A DNA stretch of 64,000 bases from Acidobacteriota bacterium. GTDB lineage: Bacteria; Acidobacteriota; Terriglobia; Terriglobales; Acidobacteriaceae. The position numbers were made by a program, and so were the translations under genes. Below the pieces are notes generated by a model. The model made no database searches and was not told the origin of the DNA. It saw only the letters and a program-made list of their open reading frames with translations. The stretch spans positions 50,082 to 114,081 of the forward strand of contig JABDBE010000002.1 in assembly GCA_013288805.1 (NCBI GenBank), written 5' to 3'. Shown here one piece after another: positions 36,394 to 44,982 of the stretch. How positions within the stretch are numbered: the first letter of the stretch is position 1; the number at the start of each line of letters is the position of its first letter.

Positions 36394-37476
36394 TCAGTGA
36401 TCAAGCTTTGCTTTTAGTGGGAACTCAATGCTCAGGCGCGTTCCCGTGCTATTCTCGCGCTCGAAGGTACCGCCGAGCGCCTCAATCCGCTCCCGCATCC
36501 CGCGCAAACCGTTGCCTTCGACTGCGCCGCCGCCGCGGCCATCGTCTTGAATCTCGATCCGGCAATTCCCGTTCACCGGCAGCAGCCGCAGATGACAATT
36601 GCGGGCGCGCGCATGACGCACGACGTTGGTCACAGCTTCGCGCACCACCAGTGCAACCACGCTTTCTTGTGCCGGTGTCAGGCGAACCTCCGAAGATTCA
36701 GACTGCACGGTCACGCCCGCGGTTTCCAGCGTGGCCTTGGCGGCTTTGAGTTCAGCTTCGAGGCTGTGCGCCCGATATCCTCGAATCGTGCTCCGAACAT
36801 CGGCCAAAGCTGCGCGGGAAGTCTGCTCCACGTCGGCCATCTCGGCCTTCGCGCGTTGCGGATCGTCGTCAATCAGCTTACCCGCCAGCTCCGACTTCAA
36901 AATGATCACCGAAAGTGTGTGGCCGAGCACGTCGTGCAGATCGCGCGCAATTCGCTCACGTTCCGCAACCTTGGCGAGGTGCTCAATTTCCTCGTAGGCC
37001 TTACGCAATCGCTGGTTGGCCCGATTACGCTGAGCGAAGTAGACATTGCCCACGCCTATGACGCTCGCAAGTCCACCGCCGTAAAACAGGAACCACCCGC
37101 TCAAATGCAGTAGCCACCAATCCAATGTGACCACTGCCAACACCGCCGTCAGCAGCTTGAGTGCGGTCGACTCCTTTTCCACCGCAAAGGGGATGAAGGC
37201 CGCTGCAAAGACGAAAAACGTGCAGGCCCCCGCGTTGAAGGGTGAAAAGCCGATGCCCAGTAGCACCATCCCCGCAATGTTGAACAGGTTCCAAGGGCAC
37301 TTGATCCAAAAAAAACTGAAGTACAGAGCCAGGAACGCGACTGTGCCCAGCCCGGTGGCCACCCATTCCTTCCACCCGGCGTGATTGAATATCGGATTAA
37401 GGAGAAAGAAACAGAAGTAGAAGAGCCAGGTGTAAGGCGCCCAGCCGTGTTGCCGATCGTCAGGTAGAAGCCTCAT
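36394..37476 (-). CDS. HisKA_3 sensor histidine kinase
   Basis: 360 residues. Five to six N-terminal membrane helices (about 1-150) serve as sensor; a coiled-coil linker follows. The phospho-acceptor is in RERIARDLHDVLGHTLSVII, and the ATPase has N-box, DDGRGGG and GNGLRGMRERIEALGG. Ends nine bases before the response regulator. Membrane-embedded sensing of lipid, cell-wall or ABC-transporter state is typical for this class. Confidence 0.93.
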   Translation of the reverse strand: MRLLPDDRQHGWAPYTWLFYFCFFLLNPIFNHAGWKEWVATGLGTVAFLALYFSFFWIKCPWNLFNIAGMVLLGIGFSPFNAGACTFFVFAAAFIPFAVEKESTALKLLTAVLAVVTLDWWLLHLSGWFLFYGGGLASVIGVGNVYFAQRNRANQRLRKAYEEIEHLAKVAERERIARDLHDVLGHTLSVIILKSELAGKLIDDDPQRAKAEMADVEQTSRAALADVRSTIRGYRAHSLEAELKAAKATLETAGVTVQSESSEVRLTPAQESVVALVVREAVTNVVRHARARNCHLRLLPVNGNCRIEIQDDGRGGGAVEGNGLRGMRERIEALGGTFERENSTGTRLSIEFPLKAKLDH

Positions 37477-37491
37477 TGGTGCAGCTCTAGG

Positions 37492-37671
37492 CTACCCCTT
37501 TTTGCCGTCACTCGTCAGCTCGGTTTTGTGGTCCCCGGAACAGCCAATACCGAACGCCAGCACAAGCGACAGCGGAATCAGAATAACCAGCAAGTCGAAC
37601 TTGCCCTGAGTGACCAGCAGTAAAATCGCTCCCAGAACCAGAATCCATCCAACGCGTTGATTGACGTTCAT
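37492..37671 (-). CDS. Small two-helix membrane protein in ABC/TCS operon
   Basis: 59 residues beginning NVNQRVGWILVLGAILLLVT after Met, two membrane helices and a charged tail. A strong GGAGGAA lies before the ATG at 37671. Located between permease and histidine kinase genes on the same strand, so it may link transporter activity to the sensor. The LiaF-type role is only an analogy; no LiaF domain is seen. Confidence 0.7.
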   Translation of the reverse strand: MNVNQRVGWILVLGAILLLVTQGKFDLLVILIPLSLVLAFGIGCSGDHKTELTSDGKKG

Positions 37672-37706
37672 TTGTTGTTCCTCCGCAAGCCGATTTCCGG
37701 TCGTCC

Positions 37707-38525
37707 TCAGCCGTAAGTTTTTCCTTCGTCCCGATGAAATCCAAGCCGGGCTACGCCCAGGCAGATGAGCGAGAATCCAATCAGCGCCTCCCAATGAATC
37801 CAGTTCGATTCATGCTGCCCTGCTCCCACCACGCTCAGCGCGAGTTGAGCCAAATGATAAGGCGGCAGAAAATGAGCAATCTGTTGCATGAACTTAGGCA
37901 AGAACATGATCGGAACCCAGAGCCCGGAGCAAAAAGACAGAGGAAGATAAATCAGGTTAATGGTTGCGACTGCAGAGTTCGGACCTACGAAATAGCCGAT
38001 CGCCAAGCCCATCGCGCAGAAGGGAAGCGAACCCGCGACCAGGATCGCTACCAGCTTCGTGGCACCCAGGACAGACAGATGCACTCCTCCAAACGTAACT
38101 CCCAACAACAACAGGAGCGTCGCTACCACGCAGCTAAAGGTCATCCCCAGCGCGACTTTCGCCATGAAGTAGGCAAAGGGAGGCATCGGGCTGGCACGCT
38201 TCACTTGCAGCCATCCCAGACCACGCTCCGCGGCCAAGCCCGACGCCGTGCCGAAGAGCGATGCTCCCATGACTCCGAACGTGCCGTAGCTCGGTATCAA
38301 GTAGGTTGCGATCCCAACGCCACCCACGGGCGCATCCTTCTGATTCAGCACCAGACCGAACAGTACGTAGAACATCAGCGGAAACGTAATTGTAGAAATC
38401 GAATAGGCCCGAAGACGCAGCCGGGTTAGAAATTCGTATTTCGCTTCCTTGAAGTAGATCGTAAGGGTTTGGCTTAGTGGACGCACCCAGGAGTTGTCGA
38501 CGAGTGTGATGGGAGCAGTAGCCAT
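37707..38525 (-). CDS. ABC-2 type transporter permease
   Basis: 272 residues, six helices, ABC2_membrane type (YEFLTRLRLRAYSISTITFP; FGVMGASLFGTASGLAAERG; NLIYLPLSFCSGLWVPIMFL). AAGGAAACGAAT precedes the ATG. It lies 49 bases downstream of its ATPase gene. Exporter of drugs or lipids by family; regulated by the adjacent two-component system. Confidence 0.9.
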   Translation of the reverse strand: MATAPITLVDNSWVRPLSQTLTIYFKEAKYEFLTRLRLRAYSISTITFPLMFYVLFGLVLNQKDAPVGGVGIATYLIPSYGTFGVMGASLFGTASGLAAERGLGWLQVKRASPMPPFAYFMAKVALGMTFSCVVATLLLLLGVTFGGVHLSVLGATKLVAILVAGSLPFCAMGLAIGYFVGPNSAVATINLIYLPLSFCSGLWVPIMFLPKFMQQIAHFLPPYHLAQLALSVVGAGQHESNWIHWEALIGFSLICLGVARLGFHRDEGKTYG

Positions 38526-38574
38526 ATTCGTTTCCTTTCGGATAATTCAGATTTCCCGCCGTTGCGCTGATCTG

Positions 38575-39525
38575 TTAAGTGGCGTCGTTGTTCGTGCCAG
38601 TCAGCGCCAGAAACGCTTCTTCCAAACCAGCACTGGTGACTTCGATATTGGAGATCCCCGCATCACGTATCAACAATTCACGAAGAATCGGCTCGGCTGA
38701 GCCGGCACGAATCTCCAGCCCCGCGCGATCTCTGCGGACTTCGATTACGCCCGGCAAACCTCGCACCGTCTCAATGTCCAATGAAGTCACGCAACGAATC
38801 CGGCGTCCGGCCGTGCTGGCCTTGATCTCAGCTGGCGTTCCCTCCGCAATAATCTCGCCGCGGTTGATCACCACCACGCGGTCGGCAAGCGCATCCGCTT
38901 CTTCGAGGTAGTGTGTTGTCAGCAGCACTGTCTTGCCCCGCGCGACGAGCCTGCGAATTTCCTCCCAGAGCACACGCCGGGATTCCACATCTAAACCGAC
39001 CGTGGGTTCGTCGAGAAATAAAATGTCGGGATCGCCGCACAGAGCAAGCGCAAACAGTACCCGCTGCCGCTGCCCTCCCGAGAGTTCGCCGAACTCCCGG
39101 TCTTTAATCTCTTGCAGCCCCGCCAGCGTCAAGATCTCATCAATCGGCAACGGCCGGGGATAGTACGACGAGAAAAGATCAATATGTTCCCGGACCCGCA
39201 ATGTTTCCGGCACCTTCGCAACCTGCAGCATGGCTCCAATGCGGGTCCGAACTTCGGCATAGATCGGGTTTCCGCCGAACACGCCGACTGTGCCCGTCGT
39301 CGGTTTTGCCAATCCAAGAAACAGTTTGACGGCAGTAGTTTTACCCGCGCCGTTGGGTCCTAAGAGCGCGACCAACTCGCCTGCTCTGATGGTGAAATCC
39401 ACCTGGCGCAAAGCTTGCACTGCGCCGTAGTTCTTACTGGCGCGGCGCAGGCTCGCAATCACCGCCCCGCCATTACCCGATCCTTGTTTCCGAAGTTCTT
39501 GGGTTTCTTCGACAACCGCGATCAT
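38575..39525 (-). CDS. ABC transporter ATP-binding protein
   Basis: 316 residues from the ATG at 39525 (AGGAA upstream). Walker A GPNGAGKTT, signature LSGGQRQR, Walker B LFLDEPTVGLD, H-loop LTTHYLEEAD and a C-terminal regulatory extension. First gene of the operon ATPase-permease-small protein-kinase-regulator. An upstream ATG at 39579 would add 18 residues without a ribosome site. Confidence 0.92.
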   Translation of the reverse strand: MIAVVEETQELRKQGSGNGGAVIASLRRASKNYGAVQALRQVDFTIRAGELVALLGPNGAGKTTAVKLFLGLAKPTTGTVGVFGGNPIYAEVRTRIGAMLQVAKVPETLRVREHIDLFSSYYPRPLPIDEILTLAGLQEIKDREFGELSGGQRQRVLFALALCGDPDILFLDEPTVGLDVESRRVLWEEIRRLVARGKTVLLTTHYLEEADALADRVVVINRGEIIAEGTPAEIKASTAGRRIRCVTSLDIETVRGLPGVIEVRRDRAGLEIRAGSAEPILRELLIRDAGISNIEVTSAGLEEAFLALTGTNNDAT

Positions 39526-39710
39526 TGGATTCCTCGCTTCCAGCCGGACCTGAATCGATCCGGCCAGCGAACTCATCATCGGGGAATCGGGTGCAACCCG
39601 CCAGTGGAGAACATCATCCAGTTACGGTGACAAATGTCATTCTCGCGCCACCTTTTGTTCGGATCGCGTAACAAGCCCTGCTTCTGGACAAATAAATCGC
39701 CAAGGTTCGA

Positions 39711-39716
39711 TATAAT
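39711..39716 (+). promoter_or_regulatory. -10 box upstream of PP2C gene
   Basis: Perfect TATAAT about 100 bases before the phosphatase gene. TGGACA lies 20 bases upstream, a poor -35 spacing. The 39526-39817 gap otherwise holds nothing I can name. Confidence 0.4.
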
Positions 39717-39817
39717 CCCAAGTTCGTAAGGGATCGGCACAAGTCGCCACCGGTATCGCGGCCCAGGGTTTCAGGCCGCTTTGCCTTGAGCGGCGCCGAT
39801 CCGGATCGGATTTCGTT

Positions 39818-40645
39818 GTGCGTTCCTATGACCCCAAAACGGTTCTAAGTTTGCTCGAGGACGACGTGCGAGGTGTGATGCGAATACGGCCTGGAGTTGA
39901 GTTGGCCAGCATGAGCGACATCGGCTGCCAGCGCGAAAACAATGAAGACCAGTTCACTTACTGGGAGCCGGCCACCGACGAGGAATTCGTTCGCAAGGGC
40001 AGGCTGGCGATTGTCGCCGATGGCATGGGCGGTCACGAAGGTGGACAGGAAGCCAGCCGCATCGCGGTCGATTCCATCAAGGAAGTTTTCGCCGAGACTC
40101 CCAATGCGGATGTGCAATCTCTTCTGCTCACCGGCTTCCAGATCGCGCACGAACGCATTCTCGACTACGCTGCTGGACATCCCGAACTGCACGGCATGGG
40201 GACCACAGCCACAGCCATCGTCCTTCTTGACAACCAACTCTATTACGGGCACGTCGGCGACAGCCGGTTATATCTTGTGCGTGGAGCGACCATTTCCCGC
40301 CTGACTCACGATCATTCTTATGTTGGTCGCTTGGTACAGACTGGAGTGATCAGCGCAGAGGAGGCCGAAACCCACCCGCAAAGACATATATTGACCGCGG
40401 CTCTCGGGGCAGGCACGGAGATCTCGCCGGAAACGCCGCAACATCCTATCCCGTTGCAGAAGGACGATGTGCTGGTTCTGTGCACCGACGGCCTGTGGAG
40501 TTTGCTAAGCGACCACGAAATCCAGGGTATCGTCACCAGCAACGGCCCAGCCGAGGCATGCCGCGCTCTGATTAAGTTGGCCAAGGACCGGGGAGGTCCC
40601 GACAACATTACCGTGCAGGTGTTGCGGTTGACTGAGGCCGTCTAG
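39818..40645 (+). CDS. PP2C-type Ser/Thr protein phosphatase
   Basis: 275 residues. All PP2C metal motifs are present: SMSDIGCQRENNEDQ, ADGMGGHEGG, GDSRLYLVR, LVLCTDGLWSLL and GGPDNITVQV. It dephosphorylates targets of Hanks-type kinases; one such kinase lies at 56449-59145. The GTG at 39818 gives the longest frame. The internal ATG at 39878 with GAGG ahead is also possible and would start right before the domain. Confidence 0.92.
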   Translation: MRSYDPKTVLSLLEDDVRGVMRIRPGVELASMSDIGCQRENNEDQFTYWEPATDEEFVRKGRLAIVADGMGGHEGGQEASRIAVDSIKEVFAETPNADVQSLLLTGFQIAHERILDYAAGHPELHGMGTTATAIVLLDNQLYYGHVGDSRLYLVRGATISRLTHDHSYVGRLVQTGVISAEEAETHPQRHILTAALGAGTEISPETPQHPIPLQKDDVLVLCTDGLWSLLSDHEIQGIVTSNGPAEACRALIKLAKDRGGPDNITVQVLRLTEAV

Positions 40646-41385
40646 TTTTCCGGCCTTCGTCGCAGAATCAAATCGCCTTCGCTTGGCGGAAGCGAGAACG
40701 GGAACTCGACGACGCGGTCTCCGACGCGAACTCGCAGCACGAATTCTTCTTGTTTCCCCAAGTTGTCGATCCATCTGCTTTTGGTGCTGAACAGCACCCA
40801 GCCACTTTCATCCGGATGGCCGCTGTCCAGCGTTATCGCACGGAGCGTACGCGTTTTCAGGAACTCGATCATCTCCGCAGCATCTTTCTGCCGCGCCGCC
40901 AGGAAGGCTTCTTTCTCGTCCTTCTTTTCTGGATGCTTGCGAATTTCGCGCTCGGTCTCTTCCTCAAAACCGTCGGCGTCGGTCCGCTGCCTGGTTGCGA
41001 GATTGTCCGGATCCAGTGCAGCGTGCACATCGTGATAGTGTTTTACGAATTCCAAAGTGATTTGACCCGACGCTACCTCAAGCGATTCTTGGCCTCGATA
41101 ATGCACGCTGAGCAACACGGCGAACATCGCCTGCGCGCGTCGCCGCGCCTTCTCTAGTTCCTGAGAATCCACGGCCAGGACAATTCCAAAGTCGGCATTC
41201 CAGAGACCGTAACGATATTTGCCGTCGTCATCCCGGCTGAAAGTGCAGCCCGCCGCGCCTTCTTCCCAGCGCAAGGTGTGCATAGCTTGAGTTTTGTCAG
41301 CGGCGGCAGGACTCGCGCGCGCGCCTGAGGCGAGCAGAATGGCCACCACCAAACCCATTTTTCGAAAAGTCGCACCGGCGCGCAT
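40642..41385 (-). CDS. Exported hypothetical protein
   Basis: 247 residues. The signal peptide ends near ARASPAAA. The rest is soluble, mixed alpha/beta and charged, with no family recognised. The stop codon overlaps that of the PP2C gene on the opposite strand in a shared CTAG (40642-40645). A single Cys follows the signal. Probably periplasmic; role unknown. Confidence 0.7.
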   Translation of the reverse strand: MRAGATFRKMGLVVAILLASGARASPAAADKTQAMHTLRWEEGAAGCTFSRDDDGKYRYGLWNADFGIVLAVDSQELEKARRRAQAMFAVLLSVHYRGQESLEVASGQITLEFVKHYHDVHAALDPDNLATRQRTDADGFEEETEREIRKHPEKKDEKEAFLAARQKDAAEMIEFLKTRTLRAITLDSGHPDESGWVLFSTKSRWIDNLGKQEEFVLRVRVGDRVVEFPFSLPPSEGDLILRRRPEN

Positions 41386-41486
41386 CGTAGTCTGCCTTCA
41401 GACTACTACCGATTGATTGCGCAACCAGGGGAAACCATGCGAACTGGGCGGCCAACTTACCTAAGTGGAACCTTAAAGCACGCAGC

Positions 41487-42728
41487 CTATTCGTATCGGA
41501 GAGCCTCAATAGGATCCAACCGTGAAGCCCTGACCGCCGGAACCATGCCGCTGATCAATCCCACTGCGGCCAGAATGATCGTAGCCACGATCAACGTTCC
41601 CGGAGCGATGATCAGGCGAATGTCGCCAGCCTCCGCGTTCTTCGCCATCGCACTGTACAGCGTGAGCCTTCCGACCGAGAGCGAAACCAGGTAGGCCAGG
41701 ATCACTCCCAGCGCCCCGCCGATAAAAGTAATGGTCAAAGCTTCGGCGAGAAACTGCATCAGGATGTGTCCACGCCGCGCGCCCAATGCTTTTTCCACAC
41801 CAATCTCACGCGTGCGCTGACTCACCGAGACCAGCATAATGTTCATCAGGCCGACGCCGCCTATGCCTAGTGTCAGCGTTCCGATGAAGCCTAGCAGAAT
41901 CTTCAAGCCGATCGTGATGACCTCGAACTGGTGAACCTGTTCCATCAGGTTAAACACGCGCACCGCACGGCGATCGGTTGTGCTGAATTTGTGCTGAACC
42001 GCCAGTACGTCGCGCGTCGCCTGCTCCAGTCGCTCATACTCCGGAGTTTCGTAGTTGAACCAAATGGAATCGAGATAGTGAGTGTCTTTCAAATCACTCA
42101 TAGTAGTGAACGGAACATAAACGGCGCGATTAATGTCGTCGTCGCCCTCCTGCATCTTCGCGCTCAGCACACCGATCACTTCAAAGCTGAGGCCATCAAT
42201 GCGAATGTGCTCGCCAACGGCATTTCGTCCGGAAAAAAGTTTTTCTTTGGCTTCCGAGCCGATGACCGTCACCCGGGCGTGTTGCATTTCGTCTTGCATG
42301 TTGTAGAAGCGCCCGTCGCCCAGCTTGAGAGCGCGGACGGAATCGACGTTTGGATAATTTCCAGTAACGCCGAAAGTAAATGTTCGTGTATCGAACTGGA
42401 TATTGCAGTCCTTACTCACTTCCGGGGTGATGTGAGTGATCTGCGGAAGATTGGTCGTGAGCGTATCGATATCGTCCATGGTGAAGCGAACCTGCGCCCC
42501 GGCCTTCTGTCCGCCCGCCTGCATGGAGGTTCGGCCCGGTACCAGGATCATCAGTTTCGTGCCAAAGTTTGCGAAGATGTTGGCACAGGCGCGGCCAAAG
42601 CCGTCACCATAGGCAAGCAGCATGACTACCGTAGCAATACCCCACGCCATACCGAGCATGGTGAGAGCGGTGCGACGGCGGTTGTGCCGCATGGCGCCAT
42701 ACGCTTCCTGAAATAGATCCCGAAACAT
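41487..42728 (-). CDS. MacB/FtsX-type ABC transporter permease
   Basis: 413 residues. One N-terminal helix, a large periplasmic MacB_PCD domain (about 45-270) and a C-terminal FtsX domain with three helices (ILLGFIGTLTLGIGGVGLMN, VSQRTREIGVEKALGARRGH, ASRLDPIEALRYE). The start has AGGAG embedded in the end of the upstream permease gene. The pair probably forms a heteromeric exporter or lipoprotein/peptide pump. No ATPase partner is next to it. Confidence 0.93.
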   Translation of the reverse strand: MFRDLFQEAYGAMRHNRRRTALTMLGMAWGIATVVMLLAYGDGFGRACANIFANFGTKLMILVPGRTSMQAGGQKAGAQVRFTMDDIDTLTTNLPQITHITPEVSKDCNIQFDTRTFTFGVTGNYPNVDSVRALKLGDGRFYNMQDEMQHARVTVIGSEAKEKLFSGRNAVGEHIRIDGLSFEVIGVLSAKMQEGDDDINRAVYVPFTTMSDLKDTHYLDSIWFNYETPEYERLEQATRDVLAVQHKFSTTDRRAVRVFNLMEQVHQFEVITIGLKILLGFIGTLTLGIGGVGLMNIMLVSVSQRTREIGVEKALGARRGHILMQFLAEALTITFIGGALGVILAYLVSLSVGRLTLYSAMAKNAEAGDIRLIIAPGTLIVATIILAAVGLISGMVPAVRASRLDPIEALRYE

Positions 42729-42732
42729 TTAC

Positions 42733-43980
42733 TTACTCCTGGCGCAGCGCTTCCACAGGCTGCAGCATAGCGGCTTTGCGCGCGGGATAAAGCCCGGCAA
42801 TCACTCCGGCAATGGTAAGGCTGGCAATCGCCAGAATTGCAGACGTCGGCACAATTTTAGGAGGGTCAAAACCTCCTGGGCCTTGCTGAGTGCCCAGCAC
42901 CGCCATTAAACCAGCCGCGAATCCCATGCCGATCAGACCACTGAACAGCGTGAGCAGTATTCCTTCCAGAAAAAACTGAAGCAAGATGCTATGGTTGGTC
43001 GCGCCCAACGCTTTGCGCAAACCGATCTCGCGAGTACGTTCGGCCACAGTTACCAGCATGATATTGATCACGCCAATCGCTCCCAACGCCAGCGTGACCA
43101 GGCCCACCGCGCCCAGAAACATATTCATGGCGTCGAAGATCATGCCGATCGCCTTGGAATTCTGAATCGTGTCCCAACCCTCGAAGGCATTTTTATCGTG
43201 GTAATCAAAGCCGTGATTGCGCGCAATCAGTTTGCGAACTTCATCCTGCGCAATCAGATGCTCATCGGTCACGCGCGGCTGGTAATTGATAAATGAAATC
43301 GAATTCTCGTGGTTCTCCCCTTTCAGCGGGAAAAGTGTCGCCATCACCTTGTAAGGGATGTAGCCGCGCATGTTGGTGGAGTTATCGTCGCCGCGCCCGA
43401 CCCGCTCCACGGCACCGATGACTTCAAAGCTGATGTCATTCAGAATGATGGTCGCGCCCACGGCAGGACGCCCGGGAAACAGATTCTTCACCAGTTCATC
43501 GCCCAGAACAATAACATTGCGCCGCTGTGTCTCGTCCAGGCCGTTAAGCCAGCGTCCCTGCTTGAGTGGAAGATAACGAATTTCGTCGAACTGAGGCTCG
43601 ACTCCGGCCAGCTCTCCATTGGCGCTGGCGAATTCGCTAACCGCGCGTACATCCGTGCGAATCAGAACGGGCGAAGCATTGCGCACGTGCGGCGCTTCCT
43701 TGCGGATATCCAGATAGTCCTGGTACGTGAGCAGGTAATTGCGCGCCGAGTTCATGCTGCCCTCGACCACCGGAGCGCGGCCCGGATAGATGAACATGAT
43801 ATCTTTGCCGTACTGCGCCAGCTCCCGCTTGTTGCCCGAACGAAAACCCTCGCCGAGTCCTACGAGCAGCAGCAAAGAACCCACGCCCCAGGCGATGCCG
43901 AACATGGTAAGAAATGAGCGCAGCTTGTGCGCCCACAGGGTGCGGAAGATTTGCGCGAAAATGTCCACAAGCATCCGCAT
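42733..43980 (-). CDS. MacB/FtsX-type ABC transporter permease
   Basis: 415 residues with the same MacB_PCD-FtsX layout as its downstream neighbour (FGIAWGVGSLLLLVGLGEGF, LALGAIGVINIMLVTVAERT, PARKAAMLQPVEALRQE). The two are diverged paralogues of near-equal length, separated by four bases. The ATP-binding subunit and membrane-fusion protein must be encoded elsewhere. Confidence 0.93.
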   Translation of the reverse strand: MRMLVDIFAQIFRTLWAHKLRSFLTMFGIAWGVGSLLLLVGLGEGFRSGNKRELAQYGKDIMFIYPGRAPVVEGSMNSARNYLLTYQDYLDIRKEAPHVRNASPVLIRTDVRAVSEFASANGELAGVEPQFDEIRYLPLKQGRWLNGLDETQRRNVIVLGDELVKNLFPGRPAVGATIILNDISFEVIGAVERVGRGDDNSTNMRGYIPYKVMATLFPLKGENHENSISFINYQPRVTDEHLIAQDEVRKLIARNHGFDYHDKNAFEGWDTIQNSKAIGMIFDAMNMFLGAVGLVTLALGAIGVINIMLVTVAERTREIGLRKALGATNHSILLQFFLEGILLTLFSGLIGMGFAAGLMAVLGTQQGPGGFDPPKIVPTSAILAIASLTIAGVIAGLYPARKAAMLQPVEALRQE

Positions 43981-44050
43981 AATCTAGGATACGCATATTT
44001 GACGTATTTAGTTCAGGGTTTGGTAGCAGGGAACGAGGTTACTGACGTGC

Positions 44051-44737
44051 CTAGAGCTCCCGCCATACGTCCTTGAAGTCGAAAATGCCCTTTTTCCCGA
44101 CCAGCCACTCGGCGGCTCGCACCGCGCCTTCGGCGAATCCGCGGCGAGACTTGGCGGTATGGCAAAGGTAGATGGTGTCGGCTGGTGAGTCGAGCACCAA
44201 TTCGTGCATCCCAACCATCTCCCCCTCGCGGAACGAAGTGATTTCGAGGTCGTTTTCCGTGGATTCGCGCAAAATACTTTGCATGGTGATGGCAGTTCCC
44301 GAAGGCGCGTCTTTCTTCTGCGCATGATGGCGCTCGAAGATTTGCCCAAAATACTGGTGCTGCAGAGCGGCCGCGGCGCTCCGGACAACCTCAAAAAAAA
44401 GGTTTACGCCGACCGAGAAATTGGCCGCGTGTAGCAAACCGATGCCGCATCCGGGATCTTCCACCATCTGCCGGATGCGCGGCAATTCTCCATACCAACC
44501 CGTGGTTCCGATCACAATGCTTTTTTTTGCGCGCATACAAGCTTCAACGTTTCCCAACACCGCCGTAGGGGTGGTGAAATCGATGACCATATTGATCGGG
44601 GCCAACTTTTCCGCAGTCAGGGCGGAGGCCTTTGGATTGTCGTTAGCGCCCAGCACACTGACGTGATGGTGCCGCTCGCGCGCCACTTCCGTGACCATCG
44701 ACCCCGTTTTGCCCCGGCCTAAGACAAGAATATTCAT
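44051..44737 (-). CDS. dapB: 4-hydroxy-tetrahydrodipicolinate reductase
   Basis: 228 residues, shorter than E. coli DapB (273) but like other compact forms. Dinucleotide motif VLGRGKTGSMV, DFTTPTAV, IGTTGW, substrate region HAANFSVGVNLFF, catalytic block ERHHAQKKDAPSGTA. It catalyses the NAD(P)H reduction in diaminopimelate/lysine synthesis. Same strand as lysC and asd upstream, but separated from lysC by a 245-base repeat-bearing gap. Confidence 0.93.
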   Translation of the reverse strand: MNILVLGRGKTGSMVTEVARERHHHVSVLGANDNPKASALTAEKLAPINMVIDFTTPTAVLGNVEACMRAKKSIVIGTTGWYGELPRIRQMVEDPGCGIGLLHAANFSVGVNLFFEVVRSAAAALQHQYFGQIFERHHAQKKDAPSGTAITMQSILRESTENDLEITSFREGEMVGMHELVLDSPADTIYLCHTAKSRRGFAEGAVRAAEWLVGKKGIFDFKDVWREL

Positions 44738-44802
44738 GAAGCAGACGCTCTCAGCGTACTCTGCGTTTTAGCTGCACCAAAGCCGCCCCCATTCCTCTAC
44801 AA

Positions 44803-44946
44803 ATTGTCATCCCGAGCAACGCGAGTTCTCACCCCAACCTACGAGTTGTCATCCCGAGCGCAGCGAGGGATCTAGGCGCTTGCCTGTGCCACGATGTCGA
44901 CGTATGGGCGAGAACCTGGATCCCTCGCTCCGCGTTGGACGACACA
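44803..44946. repeat. Dispersed CCCGAGCG-type repeat cluster
   Basis: Contains TTGTCATCCCGAGC twice (44803 and 44845) and an inverted partner GGATCCCTCGCTCCGCGTTGG near its right end. It forms most of the gap between dapB and lysC. It resembles the inverted-repeat element at 24162 but is longer and partly duplicated. Confidence 0.55.
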
Positions 44947-44982
44947 ACCGCTCTCGCTTATTGCATAAATCGGATTAAGGTT

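Noticed and set aside
43309..43917. 202-residue plus-strand frame opposite an FtsX permease
   Set aside because: Antisense of a clear gene, without family signature.
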